Below, in pieces: positions 1 through 5,714 of a stretch of 5,744 nt of DNA. The notes under the pieces were generated by a model, which saw only the letters and a program-made list of their open reading frames with translations, was not told the origin of the DNA and did not search any database. The DNA comes from an uncultured Clostridia bacterium. GTDB taxonomy: Bacteria > Bacillota > Clostridia > Oscillospirales > Acutalibacteraceae. Numbering within the stretch: the first letter of the stretch is position 1; each line of letters begins with the position of its first letter. The stretch is taken from assembly GCA_946409885.1 (NCBI GenBank), contig CAMJYF010000143.1, forward strand, positions 1 through 5,744, in the 5' to 3' direction. The position numbers and the translations under genes are program-made.

Positions 1-1576
1 CCTCCACCAGCTTCACCTCCACCTCAAACTCCTTATAGGTGTAATCCCGGTTGATGCGGATCAGGGAAAGGCGGATCGTATCGCCCACATCGGATTTCTC
101 GATCAGCTCCGGCAGGTAGGAGGCGTCTTCCAGATCCTTGCCGTTGACCGCCACGATCATATCGCCCTCCTGGGCGTCCGTACCGGCCAGGCTGCTGTCC
201 TTGGCGATGGAGTAGATCACGATGGAGCCCTTGGGCAGTTCCTTCAGGGCGATGAACATGCCGTAGGAGTTATAGTTCTGCGCGGCCACATAGGTGATGC
301 CCAGCTTGGGCCGGTTGGCCACATAGCCGTTGACGATGATATTGTTGACGATATCCACAAACACGGAGGACGGCACCGAAAAGCCCATGCCCTCATACTC
401 GTCGTCTACGATCTTCATGGAATTGATGCCGATGACCTGCCCGACCAGCGCGCCGCCGGAGTTGCCGGGGTTGATGGCCGCCGTATGCTGGATGCACTCC
501 ATGGTGTAGCCGGAGGAAGAGGAGTTGACGGGGCGGTCCAGCGCGGAGATCATGCCGCCGGTAAAGGAATTGGCAAATTCCACGCCGCCGGGGTTGCCGA
601 TGGCGTAGACGCTGTCGCCCACCGCCAGTTTGGAGGAATCGCCGATCTCCGCCAGCTTCAGCCCCCGCTCCTCAATGCGCAGCACGCCGATATCCGTTCT
701 GGTATCAAAGCCGACGATCTCCGCCTTGTACTGCTCTTCGTTGTGCAGCTGCACCATCACCGTTCCGTTGGAACCGGCAATGACGTGGGCGCAGGTGACA
801 ATATAGGTATACTTGCCGTCGTTGTCCTCTTTAAACAGCACGCCGGTGCCCTCGGAGGCCAGCGAATCGGACTGGCTGTAGACCAGAATGCCCACGGAGG
901 ATTCCAGCACCTTCTGATAGATCTCCTTCGGGGTCAGTTCATCCTTGGCGCCCTTTTTGCCGACGGCCTCGGGGCTTTCCTCGGTGACGAGCTCACCCAC
1001 GTTGCTGTTCTTCGTTTGCTGCTCCTCGGAGGAGGCGCTGTCGGAAGACCCCGCGACCTTGGCGCCGCCGTTCTTGCCGAAGGCGATCACAAAAACCAGC
1101 GCGCCGATCAGCACCAGGCAAAGCGCGCCGGTAATGATGCCGAAGATCTTGCCGCCGTTGCTTTTTTTCTTTCCGCCGTTATCCTGCGGATAGGCGTAGC
1201 CGTTCCGGTCGTTGCGATAGGGGTAGGGATTTCCCCCGTAGGGGTAGCCGCCGCCGGAGGAAGCGGAATACGGCGCGCCGCCCGTCCGGCCCGCGTCGCC
1301 GCCGGGATTCGTTCCGCCGGTATACTGCCCGGAGGATTCGGGAGAAGGAGACCGGTAGCCGTAACCGGTATTTCCCTGGGGGGCGTCCCCCGCGGGACGA
1401 TCTTCCGCCGGCCTGCTGTAGCTGTATGTTCCGTTCGGATGAAAGCTGCAGCCGCCGGAGGACGCGCCGGAAAGGTCATCTGTCCGTTCGGGCGCGGCAT
1501 GGGAGACGCCGCTCTCCCCGTCCGGCTTTTCTTCACCGGAAGCTTCATTCCGGAAACGATTGTCAAACTCGTCCAT
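1..1576 (-). CDS. htrA: Membrane-anchored HtrA/DegP-type trypsin-like serine protease with PDZ domain (3' end cut off by window)
   Basis: This is a surface protease/chaperone of the HtrA family, which degrades misfolded proteins outside the cytoplasmic membrane. Seen in the 525 residues present: a hydrophilic Gly/Tyr/Pro/Ser-rich leader (about 1-142), one membrane segment (about 144-167), a Ser/Glu-rich linker (to about 214), a trypsin-like domain (about 218-415) and a PDZ domain (about 424-525). The catalytic triad is complete: His264 in TCAHVIAG, Asp295 in TDIGVLRI and Ser373 in NPGNSGGALV. The PDZ domain starts at KLGITYV and contains the EGDMIVAVNGK turn. The ATG at 1576 is preceded by AAAGGA at a 10-base spacing. 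The gene starts 79 bp after the kinase stop, with no terminator between them. The reading frame is open to base 1, so the stop lies outside. The family is certain. Its exact equivalence to B. subtilis HtrA, HtrB or HtrC is not decidable here. Confidence 0.96.
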   Translation of the reverse strand, partial: MDEFDNRFRNEASGEEKPDGESGVSHAAPERTDDLSGASSGGCSFHPNGTYSYSRPAEDRPAGDAPQGNTGYGYRSPSPESSGQYTGGTNPGGDAGRTGGAPYSASSGGGYPYGGNPYPYRNDRNGYAYPQDNGGKKKSNGGKIFGIITGALCLVLIGALVFVIAFGKNGGAKVAGSSDSASSEEQQTKNSNVGELVTEESPEAVGKKGAKDELTPKEIYQKVLESSVGILVYSQSDSLASEGTGVLFKEDNDGKYTYIVTCAHVIAGSNGTVMVQLHNEEQYKAEIVGFDTRTDIGVLRIEERGLKLAEIGDSSKLAVGDSVYAIGNPGGVEFANSFTGGMISALDRPVNSSSSGYTMECIQHTAAINPGNSGGALVGQVIGINSMKIVDDEYEGMGFSVPSSVFVDIVNNIIVNGYVANRPKLGITYVAAQNYNSYGMFIALKELPKGSIVIYSIAKDSSLAGTDAQEGDMIVAVNGKDLEDASYLPELIEKSDVGDTIRLSLIRINRDYTYKEFEVEVKLVE

Positions 1577-1586
1577 CAAATATCAA

Positions 1587-1592
1587 TCCTTT
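1587..1592 (-). promoter_or_regulatory. Ribosome binding site of the HtrA-type protease
   Basis: AAAGGA lies 10 bases before the ATG at 1576. The spacing is slightly long and the match weaker than for the other genes of this locus. No better start codon is in frame nearby, so the site supports the ATG at 1576. Confidence 0.65.
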
Positions 1593-1604
1593 CACACATA
1601 TCTT

Positions 1605-1610
1605 GGTATA
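1605..1610 (-). promoter_or_regulatory. Possible -10 element of an htrA promoter lacking a good -35
   Basis: TATACC lies in the AT-rich gap between the kinase and htrA, about 28 bases before the start codon. At a 17-bp spacing the -35 position reads ATTTTA, a poor match, but the paired 11-bp repeats at 1626-1647 cover that position. This would fit an activator-dependent promoter of the PhoB/PhoP kind. It is a weak call from a short AT-rich sequence. Read-through from the kinase gene alone could also express htrA. Confidence 0.3.
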
Positions 1611-1625
1611 CTCTAATTCCGGAAG

Positions 1626-1647
1626 TTTAAAATAGATTTAAAAAGGA
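1626..1647 (-). repeat. Two adjacent 11-bp direct repeats upstream of htrA, candidate response-regulator site
   Basis: On the minus strand TCCTTTTTAAA is followed directly by TCTATTTTAAA, with 9 of 11 bases identical. The 11-bp period, one helical turn, is the usual arrangement for OmpR/PhoB-family dimers such as PhoP and WalR. The second unit differs at one base from TCTATTATAAA at the operon promoter (5688-5698). The repeat begins 8 bases after the kinase stop and ends 49 bases before the htrA start codon. The sequence is AT-rich, so a chance match is possible. Confidence 0.4.
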
Positions 1648-1655
1648 AGGAAATG

Positions 1656-3191
1656 TCAGTCCTGCGCCTTCTGCGGCTGCGCGGGAAGCTCCACGACAAA
1701 CTCAGTATACGCGTTCTCCTCGCTGTTTATACAGATAGAGCCGCCGTGCAGATCCACAATGCTTTTGGCGATGCGCAGCCCCACCCCAAAGCTCTTGGAA
1801 TCCAGCCCGCGGGACTTGTCCACCTTGTAAAAGCGCTCAAAGATCAGGCCGCGCTCCGCCTCCGGGATCCCCTTGCCGGTGTTGCGGACGGTGACCGCCA
1901 CGGATTTTTTGGCGGCCGCCAAACCGATAGCGATCTCCCCGTCCTCCGGGGTGAATTTCACGGCGTTGTCGATGATATTGTAAAACACCTGATAGATCAG
2001 CGACTCGTCCGCCCGGACCACGGTCTTCTCCATCGCGTCCAGCCCCTTTACCGTAATGCGCTTCCGGGTGGCCTCGTCCTCAAACAGAAAGATGATGCGG
2101 AACAGCATGGCGGAAAGCTCCACGTCGGTATAATCCAGCGTCAATTTCCCCGCCTCCATCTTGGACATGTTCAGCATATCCACCACCAGCCGCGACAGGC
2201 GTTTGGTCTCCTCCGATACGATCCGCAGGTATTTTTCCCGCTCCTCCGGGGCGATGGTCCCGTCCAGAACACCGTCGATAAAACCGCTGATGGTCGTCAT
2301 GGGGGTTTTCAGCTCATGGGAAACGTTGGAGACGAAATTGCTGCGGGATTCCTCCGTCACGGCAAGGCTTTCCGCCATGCTGTTGACGGAATCGGCCAGG
2401 TCGCCGATCTCCCGGTAGGTATCCTTCGCGTTGATGCGGAAAGAAAAATTTCCCTGGGCGTACTGATGGGTGGCCTCGCTGATCTTTTTCAGCGGCTGCA
2501 CGATCCGGTACGAGACGTTATAGGCCGCCGCCAGCGAAAGCAGCACGGCCACGGAGCTGGAGAACAGCAGCATGCCGATATAGCGGGAGCTGAGGGCCCG
2601 GTAGGCGATGGTGCGCTGTTTCATCAATACAATATAATAACGAGCAAAGCCGCCTGGCCGGATGGCGCAGGAAGCCACGATATACCGCTCCTCGCCAAAC
2701 CCCGGTACCACCCCCTCGCGGCAGATGGTATCCTCCTCCGCGCCGTCCTCCCGCAGATATTCCGCGGGGATAACGCCCCCGCGATGCCGCGGGCAGGAGG
2801 CTTCCGAAAACGGCCAATCCGTTTCCGGTCCCTTCCCGTCGCTGCAAAGCAGCACCCTGCCGTTTTCATCGGTCAGGAAAATATCGCAGCCGGAACAGGC
2901 GGAAACCGTCTGCAGCAGATACACGGAGGCCAGCGCGGTATCCCGCGTGGCAAACAGGTCGTCGGAAAGGGAATCCTCCATCATCATCACAAGCCGGTCC
3001 GACAGGCTTTCCGCGTCGCCGGTCAGATCGTCCCGCATGCTCTCCTTCCAGTAGGACCCGCTGAGCATCAGCAGGAACAGGCCGGAAATGATCAGGCTGA
3101 AAAATACGATCACCACGATCAGCGCAAAGGAACGGCCGAACATGGTGCCCACGTATTTATTCCGGAATTGTGACATCTTTTTGTTTTTCAT
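1656..3191 (-). CDS. HAMP-domain sensor histidine kinase with cysteine-rich extracytoplasmic domain
   Basis: This 511-aa membrane kinase is the likely partner of the response regulator encoded just upstream. Domains in order: TM1 (about 22-43), an extracytoplasmic sensor domain of about 160 residues, TM2 (about 204-224), HAMP (about 225-277), HisKA with His292 in SHELKTPM, and HATPase with N box YNIIDNAVKF (Asn405, Asn409), F box IFERFYKVD and a G2-like FGVGL (459-462). The sensor part contains IFLTDENGRVLLCSD, which resembles a PAS/Cache-type fold, and six cysteines (99, 102, 116, 133, 157, 175). The G1 box reads VRNTGKGIP, with Asn437 where most kinases have Asp. The ATG at 3191 is chosen because GGAGGT lies 7 bases upstream. 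The frame stays open upstream to 3275, but that extension lacks a comparable ribosome site. The ELKT after His292 matches the E/DxxT/N motif linked to phosphatase activity. The signal sensed is unknown. Confidence 0.95.
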   Translation of the reverse strand: MKNKKMSQFRNKYVGTMFGRSFALIVVIVFFSLIISGLFLLMLSGSYWKESMRDDLTGDAESLSDRLVMMMEDSLSDDLFATRDTALASVYLLQTVSACSGCDIFLTDENGRVLLCSDGKGPETDWPFSEASCPRHRGGVIPAEYLREDGAEEDTICREGVVPGFGEERYIVASCAIRPGGFARYYIVLMKQRTIAYRALSSRYIGMLLFSSSVAVLLSLAAAYNVSYRIVQPLKKISEATHQYAQGNFSFRINAKDTYREIGDLADSVNSMAESLAVTEESRSNFVSNVSHELKTPMTTISGFIDGVLDGTIAPEEREKYLRIVSEETKRLSRLVVDMLNMSKMEAGKLTLDYTDVELSAMLFRIIFLFEDEATRKRITVKGLDAMEKTVVRADESLIYQVFYNIIDNAVKFTPEDGEIAIGLAAAKKSVAVTVRNTGKGIPEAERGLIFERFYKVDKSRGLDSKSFGVGLRIAKSIVDLHGGSICINSEENAYTEFVVELPAQPQKAQD

Positions 3192-3198
3192 CGGCAAC

Positions 3199-3204
3199 AC
3201 CTCC
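3199..3204 (-). promoter_or_regulatory. Ribosome binding site that decides the kinase start
   Basis: GGAGGT, a perfect Shine-Dalgarno core, stands 7 bases before the ATG at 3191. It argues against the longer reading that would start 28 codons upstream within the hairpin-rich gap. Confidence 0.85.
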
Positions 3205-3227
3205 GGGGGAAGGAACGGCCCGCCCCG

Positions 3228-3257
3228 AAAAAAGGAAGAAGGGAGCGTAGCGCTCCC
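3228..3257 (-). terminator. Hairpin plus T-tract between regulator and kinase (possible attenuator)
   Basis: On the minus strand GGGAGCG-CTA-CGCTCCC forms a perfect 7-bp GC-rich stem with a 3-base loop. It is followed by TTCTTCC and then six T. It lies 26 bases after the regulator stop and ahead of the kinase ribosome site. The T-run is seven bases from the stem rather than adjacent, so full termination is doubtful. Partial termination or an RNA-stability stem that lowers kinase output relative to the regulator is the likelier role. Confidence 0.5.
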
Positions 3258-3267
3258 CTGCCCGGCA

Positions 3268-3281
3268 GCCGCCAAAGCGGC
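3268..3281 (-). repeat. Small GC-rich hairpin just after the regulator stop
   Basis: GCCGC-TTTG-GCGGC gives a 5-bp GC stem with a 4-base loop, starting two bases after the regulator's TGA. It has no T-tract of its own. With the stronger hairpin at 3241-3257 it makes most of the regulator-kinase gap structured RNA. It may simply act as a 3' stem protecting the upstream message. Confidence 0.4.
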
Positions 3282-3283
3282 GT

Positions 3284-3967
3284 TCAGTGTGTTTCAAATT
3301 TATAACCGACGCTCCAGACGGTCTTCAGCTCCCACTTGTCGGAAACGCCCTCCAGCTTTTCCCGCAGCCGTTTGATATGCACGTCAACCGTGCGGGAATC
3401 GCCGTAATAGTCAAACCCCCACACCTCGTCCAGCAGCTGATCCCGCGTAAAAACACGGTTGGGGTTGCTGGCCAGATGAAACAGCAGCTCCAGCTCTTTG
3501 GGGGGCGCGTCCACATGGACGCCCTTTACCTTCATCTCATAGTTGGAGATGTTCACGGAAAGGTTCTCGTAATTGACCTCCTTGGGGGATTCCGTCGCGG
3601 GAACCGCCGTGCGGCGCAGCACCGCCTTGATGCGCGCCACCACTTCCTTCGCCTCAAAGGGCTTGACGATATAGTCGTCCGCCCCCAGCTCCAGGCCGAG
3701 AATCTTGTCAAAGGTCTCCCCTTTGGCGGAAAGCATGATGATGGGCACGTTGCTGCTCTGGCGGATCTTGCGGCAGACCTGCCATCCGTCAAGCTTTGGC
3801 AGCATCACGTCCAGCAGTACCAGCGCGGGCTTTGCGGAGGCCACGCTGTCCACGGCGGCCAGGCCGTCGTTCACGATCAACGGGGCGTATCCCTCCTTGG
3901 AAAGATACAGGCGCAGCAATTCGCAGATGTTTTCGTCGTCGTCTACGATCAGTATTTTTTCGTTCAT
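3284..3967 (-). CDS. OmpR/PhoB-family DNA-binding response regulator
   Basis: This 227-aa cytoplasmic transcription factor is phosphorylated by a partner kinase, almost certainly the one encoded next. The receiver domain (about 1-115) has the acidic pocket Asp9/Asp10 in ILIVDDDEN, phospho-acceptor Asp53 in LVLLDVMLPKLDGW, Ser80 and Lys102 in YIVKPF. The C-terminal winged helix (about 130-227) shows the family pattern FTRDQLLDEVWGFDYYGDSRTVDVHIKRLREKL and ends in WSVGYKFE. Length and layout are typical. ATG at 3967 is preferred over an in-frame TTG at 3973, because AAGGA is 8 bases from the ATG but only about 2 bases from the TTG. The gene begins 11 bp after the secreted-protein stop, so translational coupling is likely. 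Resemblance is to the PhoP/WalR/CssR group in general, and I cannot assign a specific ortholog. Confidence 0.97.
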   Translation of the reverse strand: MNEKILIVDDDENICELLRLYLSKEGYAPLIVNDGLAAVDSVASAKPALVLLDVMLPKLDGWQVCRKIRQSSNVPIIMLSAKGETFDKILGLELGADDYIVKPFEAKEVVARIKAVLRRTAVPATESPKEVNYENLSVNISNYEMKVKGVHVDAPPKELELLFHLASNPNRVFTRDQLLDEVWGFDYYGDSRTVDVHIKRLREKLEGVSDKWELKTVWSVGYKFETH

Positions 3968-3975
3968 TGTCAATT

Positions 3976-3980
3976 TCCTT
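3976..3980 (-). promoter_or_regulatory. Ribosome binding site of the response regulator, overlapping the upstream stop codon
   Basis: AAGGA overlaps the TAA stop (3979-3981) of the secreted-protein gene and lies 8 bases before the ATG at 3967. Terminating ribosomes would sit on this site, which favours coupled translation of the two genes. It also favours the ATG over the TTG six bases upstream. Confidence 0.75.
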
Positions 3981-5646
3981 ATCCGAATGTAACGTATCGG
4001 GACAGATCGAACCCGCCGGCCGTCTCCTCCGGCAGAGCCGTTCCGTCGATCCCGCGGATGGCTACGTCGGAAAGAGTGCCGATCTCATCCAGCACGGACC
4101 GGTACTCATCATCCGTCAGCACGGGCACCCCCTCCGCCGCCTGACCGGCGGTCAGATCCTCCGCGAACAGAGTTTCCGCGTCAAACGACGGGGAAATGTA
4201 GGTCAGCACCCGCTGTGTGACCGGGGCGAAAGAGTACAGCGCGCTGCCGTAATAGGCAAGGATGGAGGGATCCAGCCCGAAGGTGGACATGACCTGCGCC
4301 ACAATGGATTCCGATGAGATAAACGGATTGGTGGAGGGCGACAGGCCGCCGTTCTCCGTCGGCCGGGAGGGTTCCGTCGGTTTTTCCAGCTTGCCCTGAT
4401 GCAGGTCGATATAATACACAAAGCGGGAGGTCTTTTTCGCGGAAGACGCCGTCACGCCGACTGCCAGCGTCTGGGTGGGCTTTTCCGGGTCCACCGCCAC
4501 TTCCGTATAATAGCCGTCCCGCACGGCAAAGCCGTTCACGTCTATGGTAACGACATAATCACTGTTATGGGAGACGGCGGAGGTGGGATACAGCCAGATG
4601 CTGGAACGCTTATACGCCAGCGTAAGCTCATACTGGCTGATATCCGCGTAGAACTCGTCTTCCTCCAGCTTGAAATAATCGGTATTTTCCGCCACAAGGT
4701 CAAAGGCCTCTTCGTAGGTGCTGTTGTCCTCGCGGATGGAAACGCCGCCCTGCCGGCCCAGCAGCTGCAGCATATAAAAGGCGACGTTATCCTCGCCGAT
4801 GGCTCTGGCCAGCCGGTCGCCGTCCACGCTGACGTCGAATTTCCTGCCCAGCATGGCGGCCATATATTTGAATTTCAGTTCGTCAAAAGAAAGGTCGCTG
4901 TCGGCGGAAATGCCCATCTGTTCAATGGTCATCACGGCAACCAGCCGGAAAATATCGTCAACGGGGGTCTCCGTGGTCACGTCGTAGCCGCTGGTCCACA
5001 GCGCCAGCCTGGAAGCGGCCAGCAGATAGGCGTCCAGCGAAAGGACGCTATCCTCCGGCAGCCAGTCCCGCAGCGTATCCATGTTCATGCCGGTCAGAGA
5101 GGACAGATAAGTAACCGCCGCCTCTTCCAAAGGAACGCCGTCTACCCCGCCGGAAAACGCCCCGGTGATCATGGCGGTATACAGCGCCCGGGCCATGATG
5201 CGCTCATCGGAATCCGGTTCGTCGGGATACCGCACGCCCATGCTCTCCAGATAGACGCGGATGTCGTCGTCGCTGATCTCTCCGGACAGCACGCCGGAAG
5301 CCTGTGTGCCCAGCACGTCAAAGAAGTAAATATAGGCGGCCCGCTGGGAACCCTCGTTGAGATTGTAGAGGGTACAATAGCGGTCCACGTCTTTTTTAAA
5401 GCTCTCCGCCGTCTCCGTGTAGGGATACTCCGGCTTCGGGATCAGCTGGCAGCTCTGCGCCAGCCCGCCCACGGAGGACATATCCTCCTTAACGACGAGA
5501 TCGGTGAGCCACGCGGGATCCGCGGATTCATATTCATACTGCGTTTCAAACGCGAAAAGGGCGGCGGACGCCCACAGGCACGGGCTGATGCATATGGCCA
5601 ACGCGCACAGAACGGCAACGGCGGCCCTTCCCCATCTGCGATTCAC
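3979..5646 (-). CDS. Secreted protein of unknown function, first gene of the two-component operon
   Basis: I do not recognise this 555-aa protein. The N-terminus (MNRRWGRAAVAVLCALAI...) is a clear Sec signal peptide with basic residues, a hydrophobic core and a probable cleavage after ASA at residue 28. No lipobox, LPxTG motif or C-terminal membrane segment is visible, so it is probably released or held by other surface contacts. The mature part is acidic. An apparently helical region (about 75-330) is followed by a beta-rich stretch (about 340-412; YVVTIDVNGFAV...TLAVGVTASS...FVYYIDL), a Pro/Ser/Thr linker (about 414-438) and a helical tail. The mature protein has only two cysteines, Cys66 and Cys91, which could pair. 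The GTG start is supported by GGAGGT 7 bases upstream. It shares a promoter with the regulator, which suggests a role in the same envelope response. The beta stretch faintly recalls cadherin-like sandwich domains, but this is a guess. Confidence 0.88.
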   Translation of the reverse strand: MNRRWGRAAVAVLCALAICISPCLWASAALFAFETQYEYESADPAWLTDLVVKEDMSSVGGLAQSCQLIPKPEYPYTETAESFKKDVDRYCTLYNLNEGSQRAAYIYFFDVLGTQASGVLSGEISDDDIRVYLESMGVRYPDEPDSDERIMARALYTAMITGAFSGGVDGVPLEEAAVTYLSSLTGMNMDTLRDWLPEDSVLSLDAYLLAASRLALWTSGYDVTTETPVDDIFRLVAVMTIEQMGISADSDLSFDELKFKYMAAMLGRKFDVSVDGDRLARAIGEDNVAFYMLQLLGRQGGVSIREDNSTYEEAFDLVAENTDYFKLEEDEFYADISQYELTLAYKRSSIWLYPTSAVSHNSDYVVTIDVNGFAVRDGYYTEVAVDPEKPTQTLAVGVTASSAKKTSRFVYYIDLHQGKLEKPTEPSRPTENGGLSPSTNPFISSESIVAQVMSTFGLDPSILAYYGSALYSFAPVTQRVLTYISPSFDAETLFAEDLTAGQAAEGVPVLTDDEYRSVLDEIGTLSDVAIRGIDGTALPEETAGGFDLSRYVTFG

Positions 5647-5653
5647 TTCCGAT

Positions 5654-5659
5654 ACCTCC
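5654..5659 (-). promoter_or_regulatory. Ribosome binding site supporting the GTG start of the secreted protein
   Basis: GGAGGT lies 7 bases before GTG at 5646. No in-frame ATG is close by, and the signal peptide begins exactly at this GTG. The non-ATG start is therefore well supported. Confidence 0.85.
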
Positions 5660-5667
5660 GCTTGCAG

Positions 5668-5679
5668 AAATAATTATTT
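5668..5679. repeat. 12-bp perfect palindrome in the operon leader
   Basis: AAATAATTATTT is its own reverse complement. It lies between the -10 element and the ribosome site, around the expected transcription start. It overlaps the downstream 11-bp repeat. It could be an operator for a dimeric regulator, but in such AT-rich DNA it may be accidental. Confidence 0.3.
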
Positions 5680-5698
5680 ATAATAATTTTATAATAGA
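5677..5698 (-). repeat. Two adjacent 11-bp direct repeats over the operon -10, candidate autoregulatory site
   Basis: On the minus strand TCTATTATAAA is followed directly by ATTATTATAAA, identical at 9 of 11 positions. The 11-bp spacing matches the tandem half-sites bound by OmpR/PhoB-family regulators. The repeats cover the -10 element (5686-5691), so bound protein would be expected to repress. The first unit is nearly identical (10 of 11) to a unit upstream of htrA. The low complexity of the sequence limits confidence. Confidence 0.4.
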
Positions 5699-5714
5699 TT
5701 GCGGAAAATGTCAA
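5686..5714 (-). promoter_or_regulatory. Sigma-A-type promoter of the secreted protein-regulator-kinase operon
   Basis: A perfect -35 TTGACA (5709-5714) is separated by 17 bp from -10 TAAAAT (5686-5691; five of six consensus bases). The predicted start is near 5679, giving a leader of about 33 bases that contains the ribosome site. The element lies in the most AT-rich segment of the window. No other promoter of similar quality is seen until the gap before htrA. Confidence 0.8.

Noticed and set aside
485..1630. Plus-strand open frame (381 codons) opposite htrA
   Set aside because: It is fully antisense to a protease gene with an intact catalytic triad. The composition is that of a complementary-frame artefact and no protein motif is seen.
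1593..1655. Terminator between kinase and htrA
   Set aside because: The TTTAAA copies can pair only as a short all-A/T stem and there is no GC stem followed by a T-run. Read-through into htrA is therefore possible.
1653..3173. Long plus-strand open frame (506 codons) opposite the kinase gene
   Set aside because: It mirrors a GC-rich kinase gene with complete family motifs on the other strand. Its translation is His/Gln/Gly/Arg-rich, has no recognisable domain and lacks a supporting gene context. It is an antisense shadow.
3192..3275. N-terminal extension of the kinase by 28 residues
   Set aside because: The extension would be encoded by the hairpin/T-tract gap and has no good ribosome site. 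GGAGGT sits exactly 7 bases before the ATG at 3191, which begins a normal basic-then-hydrophobic kinase N-terminus.
3968..3973. TTG start for the response regulator, two codons upstream
   Set aside because: Only about two bases would separate it from the AAGGA site, while the ATG at 3967 is spaced at 8 bases and gives the usual receiver-domain N-terminus.
5570..5646. Lipoprotein signal on the secreted protein (cysteines at residues 14, 19 and 23)
   Set aside because: None of these cysteines is preceded by a lipobox-like Leu-Ala/Ser-Gly/Ala pattern. The ASA at 26-28 fits ordinary signal peptidase I better.
4399..5673. Plus-strand open frame (424 codons) opposite the secreted-protein gene
   Set aside because: The minus-strand gene has a signal peptide, an ideal ribosome site and a good promoter. 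The plus-strand frame has none and runs through that promoter's leader.
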